The notes beneath the pieces were generated by a model, which had not been told where the DNA came from, did no database searches, and saw nothing but the letters and a program-made list of their open reading frames with translations. From Victivallaceae bacterium (GTDB lineage: Bacteria; Verrucomicrobiota; Lentisphaeria; Victivallales; Victivallaceae): a DNA stretch of 37,558 nt. Position 1 is the stretch's first letter; each line of letters starts with the position of its first letter. The position numbers and the translations under genes were made by a program. Location: NCBI GenBank assembly GCA_028709805.1, contig JAQUTL010000026.1, positions 1 through 37,558 on the forward strand, in the 5' to 3' direction. This document shows, piece by piece, positions 20,005-27,835 of this stretch.

Positions 20005-21381
20005 ATGATGAAAAGAATCTTTTTGTCGGCTGCGCTGTGCGCAACGCTTTGCGGCGCGGCGCAGGAGCGGTTCAGAACCGAAGCGGTGGTGATTCCGGAC
20101 TATATCGGCGAGTCGCTGGTCATTCCTTTTGACGGCGGCCGGAGTGAAATCAACATACCGGGGGACAATCTGGCCGTTCTGCAGCTGCAATCCAACGGCA
20201 CCACCGGGCTGATCATGTGGAAAAATCCCGCCGCCGCGGTCAGGGTAGTCCCCGAAGGCGTCATTATTTCCGGCGACAACGTCGCCATCGGCGGAATTTA
20301 CCCGGACAGCTGGTTTCATGCAACGGCCGCGCTGAACGATCAGGAGTGGCTGCCGGTCGGCTGGAAGCTGCCGTATGCGGCCGACTTCCGCGCGGTCTTC
20401 CGCAAGGAGACCGGCGTTCTGCCGCCGGAAAACGGCCGTCAGGAGAGCTGGAAGATCATGCCGTTCCGCACCGACACCGGAATGCAGTGCGACACCAGCG
20501 TCGCCATCTACAACGGCGAGAACTGGAGCAACTGGATATCCGGCTACGGCGGGACGTTCTATCCGGCCAGAGCCGACCGCGACAACGTCTATCTGCGTTT
20601 TCTTCACGCCGGCGAATATCCGGAGCAGAAACACGACGCGGCGTTCGGCGCCTGGATTTATCCGGATTCCGCCGCCACTCACGCGCAGTATTGGCAGCCG
20701 ATCGGTCTTGCGGCCAAGCCGGACAATCAGGTGATGCCGAAGCAGGCGATTGAACAGTTTGCCGGTCCGGAGCTTTGGAAGACGGTCTGCGAGATCGAGA
20801 ACGAAGGGAAATGGTTCCCCGCCACCTGCGGCACCACCGAGGCGCTGGAAAAAATATTCTATCGCAGCGAGTCCTATGACAAGCGCGGCGAGGTCGCCGA
20901 GCGCGTCGGCAATATGGACCGGTTCGTCCGCCGCATCCGCGAGCGGATCGAGGCGTTCCGCGCCTGGGGCGCCGCCGAAAAGTCGTGGCTTGAGGCCAAT
21001 GCGCCGGAGAGCATCCGCAACGCTTTCGCCGCCGACTTCGATGAATACGAAAAGTATTATCAGCAGTTTCTTCCCCGCATGCAGCAGCCGGAGGTCTCCG
21101 AAAAGCTCAGCGCCGAGATCGTTGCGCTGGCCAATGATGAGAACGGCGACGACGAGGTCAAGGAGGAACGCTGCAAGGAACTCGGCCGCGCCATCCGCAC
21201 CATCGGCGGCACGCAGGACACCATGGCGGCGGAATTTCGCCGCATTGCCAAGTGCATCCGCCAGAAGGCCACTGAAATGTATGCGGACGCAAAGGATAAA
21301 AAGGAACAGGCCGCCCTGCTTCATATTCGGAGTACCGCCGGCGAAGTCCTGCGCAACCGCATGCCGCATGAGGGCAAATAA
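20005..21381 (+). CDS. Secreted protein of unknown function, operon partner of the MBOAT/SGNH genes
   Basis: A 458-residue protein. The start at 20005 gives a short signal peptide (MMKRIFLSAALCATLCGAAQ) and has GAGGAAG upstream inside the SGNH gene; an adjacent ATG at 20008 is equally possible. The first 250 residues look beta-rich, with aromatic motifs such as NWSNWISGYGGTFYPA and AQYWQPIGL. Residues 290-458 are charged and helical, rich in E, R and A. I recognise no family. The position four bases after the SGNH gene, and the terminator behind it, place it firmly in the acylation operon, perhaps as a periplasmic glycan-binding or scaffold component. Confidence 0.72.
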   Translation: MMKRIFLSAALCATLCGAAQERFRTEAVVIPDYIGESLVIPFDGGRSEINIPGDNLAVLQLQSNGTTGLIMWKNPAAAVRVVPEGVIISGDNVAIGGIYPDSWFHATAALNDQEWLPVGWKLPYAADFRAVFRKETGVLPPENGRQESWKIMPFRTDTGMQCDTSVAIYNGENWSNWISGYGGTFYPARADRDNVYLRFLHAGEYPEQKHDAAFGAWIYPDSAATHAQYWQPIGLAAKPDNQVMPKQAIEQFAGPELWKTVCEIENEGKWFPATCGTTEALEKIFYRSESYDKRGEVAERVGNMDRFVRRIRERIEAFRAWGAAEKSWLEANAPESIRNAFAADFDEYEKYYQQFLPRMQQPEVSEKLSAEIVALANDENGDDEVKEERCKELGRAIRTIGGTQDTMAAEFRRIAKCIRQKATEMYADAKDKKEQAALLHIRSTAGEVLRNRMPHEGK

Positions 21382-21447
21382 GGCCCGAGGCGCTTTCACT
21401 GCGAAAGATTGTGAATTCCGGCGGCAGCGCCGGTATCAGACAGCAAA

Positions 21448-21490
21448 AAACCGCCGCGCTTCATTTGAAGCGCGGCGGTTTACCTTTTTT
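21448..21490. terminator. Bidirectional terminator
   Basis: A 15-bp perfect stem AAACCGCCGCGCTTC/GAAGCGCGGCGGTTT with a 4-base loop (21448-21481). TACC and a T run follow on the plus strand, and the A run at 21445-21450 gives a T run on the minus strand. It separates the convergent acylation operon and secreted-paralog genes. Confidence 0.93.
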
Positions 21491-21515
21491 ATTGTAGAAA
21501 TGGAACGGCGGCTCC

Positions 21516-22640
21516 TCAGTCCTTGATAAACGGCAGCACCGTGGCGATTGGGATCACAACGGGAATCAGCGCTTCGAGTTCCAACATCTGAAGTGCGATG
21601 TCCTGTCTGGCAACCGCGGTTGCCCGCTGGCCGTCCGCCTCGCAGTAGCCCAGTGCCAGCGTGCCGCCGTAGCGCTCCAGCACTTTGTAAAGCGCGAGAA
21701 CGCCGGGCGGCGGCGTCTGGGAATTCAGCGCCAGTACCTGCGTAGAGAAATCGGGCGACACATATGAGATCGAATTCGGCGCCTGAGTTTGTTCAATATG
21801 CCGTAACATGCGGTTGAATTCCCGGTCGGCGGCCAGAGTGGGCAGCGCGGCGCGGGCGGCAAAGTCCGCCTTTACGTCTCCGGCGCACAGATTGGCGAGG
21901 ACGCCGCCGGGGACGGCTTTGAGTTCAACCGCCACCGGGTCGTCTTCAAAACGGATTGTGCCGTCGGCGGTCTGCGTGCGGTGTTCGGCGGGCAGCATCG
22001 CGGTCAGTTTGTCAAAGTCGAGCGGCAGTTCGGTGGTGATAAACGCTTTACCGTCGGCAATCGCGAGGCTGAAATAGCACTCGCCGTTGTCCGGCATATT
22101 GAACAGAAGTTCTTCAAGACGGGGATCTTTTGACAGAAGCCGGTTGAATGCCGGAACCGCCTTGGCGGCCTTGAAGAAACGTCCGCCGTTCACCCGGCAG
22201 ATCAGGGCCAGGCCCGCTCCGGCCGGCGTGCGGTCAATGAATTTCTTCATGTCCACCGGCTGATCGGAAAGAATAGTCCAGACCCCGTGTTCCGGTTTGC
22301 CGTCGCGCCACTTGTAGAACGTGCGGCTGATGAACATGGCGCGTTTGTATTCGGAAACCGCGGCGAAAATTGAACTTTGTTCAAAGTTGAAAAACGCGGC
22401 GATCTCCGCGGCGTCGGTCTTGCTTTGCGCCGGCAGTTCAAGCATGGACAGTATGCCGTTGAACAAGGCGGGCCGGTAAAGCTCGCGTGCGCTCTTAAGC
22501 ACCGCCGGATCGAACCGGCTGATTTCGGCATAGACCAGTTCGGCCTGCGGATCAAGTTTAAAATAATCTTCGATATTCATGCTGTCGGCGGCGAAGACGC
22601 AGAGCGGCAGCAGCGCGGTTAACGTAATTTTCCCGATCAT
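21516..22640 (-). CDS. Secreted protein of unknown function (paralog A)
   Basis: A 374-residue protein with a signal peptide (MIGKITLTALLPLCVFAADS). The ATG at 22640 is preferred because AGGAGG lies seven bases upstream. The ATG at 22646 would overlap the neighbour's stop (ATGA) but sits too close to that RBS. It shares architecture with the upstream gene, most clearly PTLAADREFNRML and SISYVSPDFSTQ against PTLADNADFKRF and MILYVSPRCLS, so the two are diverged paralogs. The C-terminus is hydrophobic (IPVVIPIATVLPFI). No known function; probably periplasmic or outer-surface. Transcribed with paralog B. Confidence 0.7.
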   Translation of the reverse strand: MIGKITLTALLPLCVFAADSMNIEDYFKLDPQAELVYAEISRFDPAVLKSARELYRPALFNGILSMLELPAQSKTDAAEIAAFFNFEQSSIFAAVSEYKRAMFISRTFYKWRDGKPEHGVWTILSDQPVDMKKFIDRTPAGAGLALICRVNGGRFFKAAKAVPAFNRLLSKDPRLEELLFNMPDNGECYFSLAIADGKAFITTELPLDFDKLTAMLPAEHRTQTADGTIRFEDDPVAVELKAVPGGVLANLCAGDVKADFAARAALPTLAADREFNRMLRHIEQTQAPNSISYVSPDFSTQVLALNSQTPPPGVLALYKVLERYGGTLALGYCEADGQRATAVARQDIALQMLELEALIPVVIPIATVLPFIKD

Positions 22641-22642
22641 GG

Positions 22643-23848
22643 TCATTCCTCCTTTTCGCCATTGGCGGCGGCGCATTTTTCAGCGGCGGCGCATTCCGTG
22701 ACATCGGCAGACGCGGCACATTCTTTGTCGGACTCCAGCTTGTTGATCGCATACGCGGCGGAAATGCCCAGTGCGTCGGAAAGGAGCATCGGCACGGTGG
22801 CCAGAACACTGGCGTCGCAGAACGGCGCCGCCGTGATGAATTCGCAGTGCTTCTCCGTCAGGGTGCCGACCGCAAGGTGGGAAACCGAGCCGGTGGCGTC
22901 AACATTCTCACCGTCATCCGCCATATGCTGCGCGCTGACCGATAGACATCGCGGCGAAACATACAGGATCATCGTGCCGGATTCCGGCACACCGGCGGCA
23001 GCAAAGCGTTTGAAGTCGGCATTGTCGGCCAGCGTCGGCCGTCCCGGAGCCGAGTCGAACGCGGTGAAGTCGTTTGAAAGCAGGACCCGGCCGTCCGCGC
23101 TGCGGAACTGTCCTTTGAACTGTTCATCCTTCGCCAGCACCGCCGTCAGCTTCGCATCTTTGTCCGGAATCGCGACGAGATATGCGGTTTTTTTGTCGTT
23201 TCCGGCCGTGGCTACTGTAAAGGTCCCATCGGTTGACTTCAACAGTTCGGAGAGCGGAAATCCGTTGGCCGTCTGAAAATCCTGTTCGGCTTTCAGCAGC
23301 AGGACTGTGACCGCATTGATCCGGCGGAGCGCATCGGCCATGATTTCCGGGTGGAAGGTGAACGTGGCGGAGACGAGCGTGTTTTCCGGCAGTTTGGCGA
23401 TCGCGTCCAACCGGACCGCATTGCCGCCGCTGAAAGCGGAGATGAAATCCGGCTTGTCACCGGCACCGAGCAGCACGATCGACTTGTTGATGAACAGCGG
23501 GTTGTCCGCGGTCGCCCCGGCCGCTTCTTTGGCGCTGCCGCCGATGCACCCGATCCGCGATGCGCCGGAGGCCTGACCGAACTGCTTCAGTGCCGACAAG
23601 ACCAGCTGGGCGGGTTGTGCTCCGGCGGCGTTGTCCGGATTTTTTCTGGCGTTTTTTTCAATGCCCTGGCTGGTTGAGTCGAAAATCGTCCGGATCATCT
23701 CTTTGAGGTGACCGGGGTTGTAGAGCATAATCCGGCAGCCGTCGGAATCCAGATGCTCCCGGAGCAGCTGGAACTGCGGCGCTTCGAACGCCGCGGCCGA
23801 CAGCGATGCGAACAGCGCCGTCAGCGCAATGCAGAATTGTTTCTTCAT
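22643..23848 (-). CDS. Secreted protein of unknown function (paralog B) with Cys-rich tail
   Basis: A 401-residue protein. The ATG at 23848 is chosen over the track start at 23908 because AAGGAGG lies nine bases upstream and a clear signal peptide follows (MKKQFCIALTALFASLSAAA). The central part has alternating beta-like segments such as SIVLLGAGDKPDFISAFSGG and GTFTVATAGNDKKTAYLVAI. The C-terminal 25 residues are unusual: cysteines in an Ala/Glu/Lys background (KECAASADVTECAAAEKCAA). It is related to the next gene and shares its promoter. No named domain is recognised; disulfide or metal binding by the tail is a guess. Confidence 0.7.
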   Translation of the reverse strand: MKKQFCIALTALFASLSAAAFEAPQFQLLREHLDSDGCRIMLYNPGHLKEMIRTIFDSTSQGIEKNARKNPDNAAGAQPAQLVLSALKQFGQASGASRIGCIGGSAKEAAGATADNPLFINKSIVLLGAGDKPDFISAFSGGNAVRLDAIAKLPENTLVSATFTFHPEIMADALRRINAVTVLLLKAEQDFQTANGFPLSELLKSTDGTFTVATAGNDKKTAYLVAIPDKDAKLTAVLAKDEQFKGQFRSADGRVLLSNDFTAFDSAPGRPTLADNADFKRFAAAGVPESGTMILYVSPRCLSVSAQHMADDGENVDATGSVSHLAVGTLTEKHCEFITAAPFCDASVLATVPMLLSDALGISAAYAINKLESDKECAASADVTECAAAEKCAAANGEKEE

Positions 23849-23879
23849 GTGACACATCCTCCTTAAGTGATTGATGAAA

Positions 23880-23908
23880 ACAATAGCGCCGGATCGGATA
23901 AAAAGCAA
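23880..23908 (-). promoter_or_regulatory. Promoter of the secreted-paralog operon
   Basis: Minus strand: TTGCTT (23908-23903), a 17-base spacer and TATTGT (23885-23880), just after the comF stop. The leader of about 25 bases carries AAGGAGG before the ATG at 23848. Confidence 0.68.
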
Positions 23909-23911
23909 GCG

Positions 23912-24631
23912 TCAGATTCGTCGGGCCAGCGTTAAAACCGTAATTGACGCCGGATTCGCCCGGCGCAGTTCGGTCGCCGCCGCGGTCAGGGTGGCTCCGG
24001 TGGTGAACACGTCGTCGATCAGCAAGACGGCGGCGCCGGGAGCGATTGTTCCGGCGCGCAGGCGGAAGGCGTTTTTCATGGCGGCCAGCCGCTCGGCGCG
24101 GTTGCGGCGGGACTGATGGCCGCCGCGCGGACGCGTCAGTGCCGTCACGCATGGTCTGCCGGTGAGTGCTGAAAGTTCGGCGCCCAGCAGTTCGCACTGG
24201 TTGTAGCCGCGCCGCAGACGGCGCAGGAAGTTTACCGGAATCGGGACGATGCAGTCGAAGTCCGCCGCCGTCCGCGCGAGTTTAGCGGCGGCGAACCCGG
24301 CGAACAGTCCGGCCAGTTCCGGTCTGCCGCCGTATTTGAACTTCAAGATCAGACCGCGCACCGCGGAGTCGTAGAGGAACACCGAAAACGCCGCGTCCCA
24401 CGGTCGTTTGCCGGTGGCGAGACATTCGGAGCAGCAGTTCAGTACGCCGTCATTGACACCGCCGCACATGCCGCAGGCGTCATCCGGGACAAAATGAAGC
24501 AGGCCGCGGCAGTCCGGACACAGGCGGTTGTCGTTTTCCGCCGTGTTCGCCCCGCAGCCGGGACAGGGAAACTCCAGCAGCAGTTTCACCGGCGCGGCCA
24601 GAGCTGTTAGCAGTTTACGCAGCATGTTCAT
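23912..24631 (-). CDS. comF: ComF family phosphoribosyltransferase-like protein
   Basis: With the start at 24631 the product is 239 residues. The N-terminal zinc-finger region holds paired cysteines (CPGCG, CPDC, CGMCGG and CCSEC). The middle has the ComF hallmarks FLYDSAVRGLILKFKYGGR, then PIPVNFLRRLRRGYNQCELL and HQSRRNRAERL. The PRPP-binding loop is VLLIDDVFTTGATL near the end. The family is needed for DNA uptake and natural transformation in several bacteria; the enzymatic reaction is unsettled. There is no strong RBS, and the promoter lies so close that the mRNA may be nearly leaderless. A start at 24625 is possible. Confidence 0.92.
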   Translation of the reverse strand: MNMLRKLLTALAAPVKLLLEFPCPGCGANTAENDNRLCPDCRGLLHFVPDDACGMCGGVNDGVLNCCSECLATGKRPWDAAFSVFLYDSAVRGLILKFKYGGRPELAGLFAGFAAAKLARTAADFDCIVPIPVNFLRRLRRGYNQCELLGAELSALTGRPCVTALTRPRGGHQSRRNRAERLAAMKNAFRLRAGTIAPGAAVLLIDDVFTTGATLTAAATELRRANPASITVLTLARRI

Positions 24632-24641
24632 ATGACGATGA

Positions 24642-24669
24642 AATATACAGGACATTGACGGCAAATCAA
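24642..24669 (-). promoter_or_regulatory. comF promoter, nearly leaderless
   Basis: Minus strand: TTGATT (24669-24664), a 16-base spacer and TATATT (24647-24642). The expected start at about 24635 leaves only a few bases before the ATG at 24631, consistent with the missing RBS. Confidence 0.6.
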
Positions 24670-24702
24670 TCAAGATCGTCACAATTTTCATCGGCCGGGC
24701 CG

Positions 24703-24794
24703 CAATTTAAAAACAAAAAAACCGACCGGTGCCGGCGGCTGACGGACGGCAATTCAGGAGGAACAGCGGGCGTTCCTCAATTTAAAAACAAAAA
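24703..24794. repeat. Direct repeat of a 17-base A-rich sequence, spacing 75
   Basis: CAATTTAAAAACAAAAA occurs at 24703-24719 and again at 24778-24794. Each copy is followed by A/ACCG-rich hairpin-forming sequence, so it looks like a duplicated minus-strand terminator tail. Between them lies a 7-bp stem GAGGAAC/GTTCCTC (24758-24778). Confidence 0.75.
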
Positions 24795-24818
24795 GACCGG
24801 CCTTGACCGCCGGTCTTT
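24785..24818 (-). terminator. Terminator of the 35-aa basic protein gene
   Basis: Minus strand: stem AAAGACCGG/CCGGTCTTT (24818-24810 and 24800-24792) with a nine-base loop. The stem is followed by TT, then GTTTTTAAATTG. It begins 15 bases after the small gene's stop. Confidence 0.78.
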
Positions 24819-24832
24819 CCCTTTTCCGCGTC

Positions 24833-24940
24833 CTACTTCTTTTTGGAAGCCGCGATCGCCTTGCGGATTTTCGCCTTCTGACGTTCGTTGTAGGCCTTCC
24901 GGCGGGCGCGCTTCTCGCATTTGCTGTGCTGCTGACTCAT
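24833..24940 (-). CDS. Very small, highly basic protein, 35 aa
   Basis: ATG at 24940 to TAG at 24833-24835 encodes MSQQHSKCEKRARRKAYNER followed by a second Lys/Arg-rich segment ending in KKK. More than a third of the residues are Lys or Arg, with one Cys. The RBS GGAG lies seven bases upstream and a clean terminator follows. The composition recalls small ribosome-associated or nucleic-acid-binding proteins, but no family is claimed. It is below the usual gene-calling size and easy to miss. A palindrome at 24968-24984 lies near its promoter. Confidence 0.72.
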   Translation of the reverse strand: MSQQHSKCEKRARRKAYNERQKAKIRKAIAASKKK

Positions 24941-24967
24941 GTTGAAACTCCATTGTTTTCTGAATTA

Positions 24968-24984
24968 AAATGCAATTTGCATTT
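24968..24984. promoter_or_regulatory. 17-bp palindrome upstream of the small basic protein
   Basis: AAATGCAATTTGCATTT has perfect 8-bp arms about one base. AATTA/TTAATT extends the symmetry with one bulge. On the minus strand TTGCAA (about 25014-25009) and TAAATT (about 24992-24987) lie just upstream as a candidate promoter, so the palindrome would cover the transcription start. Operator is the likely reading; a simple AT-rich hairpin is the alternative. Confidence 0.45.
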
Positions 24985-25040
24985 AATTTAGCCCATGTTT
25001 CAACTTTTGCAAATCAACACCGGAAAAGAAAATAATTTTT

Positions 25041-25069
25041 TTGCAAAACCGCTTGTAAAACAATATAAA
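25041..25069 (+). promoter_or_regulatory. Promoter of the epimerase-DapA-TetR operon
   Basis: TTGCAA (25041-25046), exactly 17 bases, then TATAAA (25064-25069). A short dyad TTGT-AAA-ACAA (25053-25063) sits in the spacer and may be part of a TetR operator, though its arms are only four bases. Confidence 0.7.
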
Positions 25070-25127
25070 TATGGTAAATTAGAAAAAAGAAAACGAGTGG
25101 TTGGTTTTTTAATATAAGGAGTTCACA

Positions 25128-26162
25128 ATGAAATTTCCCGACCGGATTGCCGATGAGCGGATGCTGGAAAACCTTTTGGCCGAGCCGTCGCCGCGGCTGG
25201 TGGACATGATGAAGCGGCTGGACGGCGACCTGATGCTGCTGGGAATCGCCGGCAAAGTCGGTATGACCATGGGGCTGCAGGCGGTGGAGGCCATACGCCG
25301 CGCCGGTGTGAGCAAAAAAGTTTACGGTGTGGCCCGATTCAGCCGTCCGGAGGCGATGGCAGAACTGGAAAACGCCGGGATCGAACCCTTGAAATGCGAT
25401 CTTCTCGACCGGAAAAGCGTGGCGGCGCTTCCGCTGGTTCCCAATGTGGTTTTTCTGGCGGGGAAGAAGTTCGGGACTCAGGGCGCCGAGGCGCAGACCT
25501 GGGCGATGAACGTGCTGGCGCCGAGTTATGCGGGCGAACATTTCCGCGACAGCCGGATTGTGGTTTTCTCCACCGGCTGCGTCTATCCGCTGGTGGGGCC
25601 GGAAACCGGCGGGTGCAACGAGGCGGTGGTGCCGGAACCATTGGGCGAATATTCCCAGAGCTGTCTTGGCCGCGAGCGTATTTTTGAATACTGCGGGCAG
25701 CGTTTCGGTACCAGAACCACGCTGTTCCGGCTCAACTACTCGGTCGACTTGCGCTACGGCGTGCTGGACGACATTGCTCAACGGGTCATGGCCGGGGTTC
25801 CGGTGTCGCGCTCGGTCAGCCATTTCAACGTGATATGGCAGGGTGACGTGACCAACTATGCGCTGCTGTCGCTTGAGCTGGCCTCCAATCCGCCGGCGGT
25901 GCTGAATGTGACCGGTCCGGAAATTATTGCGGTCGAAGATATCGCGGAGGCGTTCGGCCGCGCGTTCGGGAAAAAAGTGACGTATGACGGAACACCGTCG
26001 GGGCGTTGCTATCTCAACAACTCGAAAAAGTGTTATGAGCTGTTCGGCCGGCCGGCGGCTTCGCTGGACTGGCTGATCGCCCGGCAGGCGGACTGGCTGA
26101 TTTCCGGCGGCAGAACGCTGGGGATTCCTACTCATTTTGAAGTAAACAACGGGAAATTCTGA
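25128..26162 (+). CDS. Atypical NAD-dependent epimerase/dehydratase (extended SDR)
   Basis: A 344-residue Rossmann protein. The dinucleotide loop is GIAGKVGMTMG (GxxGxxG, about 39-49) and the Ser/Thr site is present as FSTGCVYP. The usual YxxxK reads EYSQSC, so the catalytic lysine is replaced by cysteine and the enzyme may not act as a standard epimerase. The downstream segment NVIWQGDVTNYALLSL resembles the substrate-binding half of sugar epimerases. The RBS AAGGAG lies before the ATG. It leads an operon with a DapA-family gene (one-base overlap) and a TetR gene. The substrate is unknown; a sugar acid is plausible. Confidence 0.85.
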   Translation: MKFPDRIADERMLENLLAEPSPRLVDMMKRLDGDLMLLGIAGKVGMTMGLQAVEAIRRAGVSKKVYGVARFSRPEAMAELENAGIEPLKCDLLDRKSVAALPLVPNVVFLAGKKFGTQGAEAQTWAMNVLAPSYAGEHFRDSRIVVFSTGCVYPLVGPETGGCNEAVVPEPLGEYSQSCLGRERIFEYCGQRFGTRTTLFRLNYSVDLRYGVLDDIAQRVMAGVPVSRSVSHFNVIWQGDVTNYALLSLELASNPPAVLNVTGPEIIAVEDIAEAFGRAFGKKVTYDGTPSGRCYLNNSKKCYELFGRPAASLDWLIARQADWLISGGRTLGIPTHFEVNNGKF

Positions 26163-27220
26163 TGAAAAAAATAAGTGACATCGCACCCGGTGTGCTGAAA
26201 AAATTTCGCGCCGGCTGCGTGATTCCGGCTCAACCTTTGGCGCTCGACGCGTCGCGCCGCTTCTCTCCGGTTCACCAACGGGCGCTCTGCCGTTATTACA
26301 TCGACGCCGGAGCCGGCGGAATCGCGGTCGGCGTTCACTCCACCCAGTTTGAGATCCGCAACCCGGAGATCGGACTTTTTGAGCCGGTTCTGCGGCAGAC
26401 CTCGGAGTTTATCGACGAATGGTGCGAAAAACGCGGCACAAACATTCTCAAAGTCGGCGGCGTCTGCGGACGCACCGCCCAGGCCGGGCGCGAGGCCGAA
26501 TTCGAGGCCGCCGCCGGTTATGACTGCGTGCTGCTCAGTCTCGCCGCCATGAAGTCTGCTTCGGTGGAGGAGCTTCTGGAGCACTGCCGGCGGGTGGCCG
26601 CGATCATTCCGGTCATCGGGTTCTATTTGCAGCCGGATGTCGGCGGACGGGTGCTGCCATTTGAATTCTGGCGTGAATTTATGGAGATCGACAACGTCCT
26701 TGCGGTAAAGATGGCGCCGTTCAACCGCTACCGGACGCTGGACGTGGTGCGCGCCGCCGCCGAAACCGGCCGCGAGGTCACGCTCTATACCGGGAATGAC
26801 GACAATCTGCTGATCGACCTGCTGACGCCATATTGTTTCAACGGCCGGGAAATCCGGATTCTCGGCGGACTGCTCGGCCACTGGTGCGTGTGGACAAAAC
26901 GGGCGGTTGAACTGCTTGACGAGGTTCATGCGCTGGTCGCCTCCGGCGGCGCGGTGCCGATGGAGATGCTGGCCCGCAACGTCAGAATAACCGACTCGAA
27001 CGCCGCGCTGTTCGATCCGCGCAACGGTTTCCGCGGCTGCATCCCGGGAATCCATGAAATACTGCACCGTCAGGGGCTGCTGCCGGGTATCTGGTGCCTG
27101 AACCCGGATGAAACGCTCTCGCCCGGCCAGTCCGCCGAGATCGACCGCGTCTGCCGCGACTACCCGGAGCTGACTGACGACGACTTTGTCACCGCGCACA
27201 TTGGAGATTGGTTGCGGTGA
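26162..27220 (+). CDS. DapA/NanA-family aldolase or dehydratase
   Basis: A 352-residue TIM-barrel protein. The Schiff-base lysine is Lys183 in VKMAPFNRYR, and the family tyrosine corresponds to GFYLQPDVGG (Tyr155). The N-terminus has the typical PAQPLALDASRRFSPVHQRA. The start codon overlaps the epimerase stop (TGATG), so the two are coupled. Class I lyases of this family split or dehydrate keto acids and sugar acids. The protein is longer than true dihydrodipicolinate synthase (about 290), with an extra C-terminal region after HEILHRQG. That points to a side-branch enzyme rather than lysine synthesis. The exact substrate is unknown. Confidence 0.87.
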   Translation: MKKISDIAPGVLKKFRAGCVIPAQPLALDASRRFSPVHQRALCRYYIDAGAGGIAVGVHSTQFEIRNPEIGLFEPVLRQTSEFIDEWCEKRGTNILKVGGVCGRTAQAGREAEFEAAAGYDCVLLSLAAMKSASVEELLEHCRRVAAIIPVIGFYLQPDVGGRVLPFEFWREFMEIDNVLAVKMAPFNRYRTLDVVRAAAETGREVTLYTGNDDNLLIDLLTPYCFNGREIRILGGLLGHWCVWTKRAVELLDEVHALVASGGAVPMEMLARNVRITDSNAALFDPRNGFRGCIPGIHEILHRQGLLPGIWCLNPDETLSPGQSAEIDRVCRDYPELTDDDFVTAHIGDWLR

Positions 27221-27816
27221 GCAGAAAAGTTCAACAGCGGGCGATCGATACCCGCAACCGCATTCTCGGCGCGGCGCTTGCTTTGTTCAGTGAACACGGC
27301 TTCTCCGGCGCCACGATGGACGCCGTCGCGCTTAAAGCGAACGCCAACAAACAGCGGATATACGCCTATTTCGGCAGCAAACAGCAGCTGTTCGAGGCGG
27401 TGGTGCTGAAATTGTTTGTCGATGTCGATCTGTTTTCCGGCAACGAGATGGCGGAGTGTCCGCCATGCGAACTTTCGCGCCGCCTGCTTGACGGATTCAT
27501 GAAGATCCACGCCGCGCATCCGGAGTTCTGGCGGCTGCTGGCGTGGAGCAATCTGGACGGCGGCGTTCAGGCCGGGAAACTGGTCGGGGCGCGAACCCAT
27601 GAAAACACCATGATCCGCGGAATCTTTGAGCGCGGCGTCGCCGAAGGAGCGATCCGGCCGATGAGTTTTCACAATTACGTTTATGCGCTTCTGGCGTTGA
27701 GCTGGTTTTATTTTTCAAACCGCCGGACGCTGAAGCGGACGCTCTCCGCCGAGTTGTACACGGCCGCCGGGCGCGAACTGCTGATCGACGAAGCGTCCGC
27801 GCTGTTCTCCCGATAG
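27217..27816 (+). CDS. TetR/AcrR family transcriptional regulator
   Basis: A 199-residue protein. The N-terminal HTH has the family pattern RNRILGAALALFSEHGFSGA, then TMDAVALKANANKQRIYAYF and GSKQQLFEAVV. A helical ligand domain follows. The GTG at 27217 is chosen because GGAGA precedes it and GTGA overlaps the DapA-family stop. Being the last gene of the operon, it probably regulates it in response to the pathway's substrate. It ends 19 bases before the convergent aminotransferase gene; a GAGCG/CGCTC hairpin with loop GGG lies at 27816-27828. Confidence 0.92.
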   Translation: MSRKVQQRAIDTRNRILGAALALFSEHGFSGATMDAVALKANANKQRIYAYFGSKQQLFEAVVLKLFVDVDLFSGNEMAECPPCELSRRLLDGFMKIHAAHPEFWRLLAWSNLDGGVQAGKLVGARTHENTMIRGIFERGVAEGAIRPMSFHNYVYALLALSWFYFSNRRTLKRTLSAELYTAAGRELLIDEASALFSR

Positions 27817-27835
27817 AGCGGGGCGCTCCGGCGCT

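Noticed and set aside
24655-24945. 96-residue plus-strand ORF containing a twice-repeated QFKNKKT peptide
   Set aside because: The peptide repeat is the translated 17-base terminator repeat. There is no RBS, and the ORF is antisense to the 35-residue gene.
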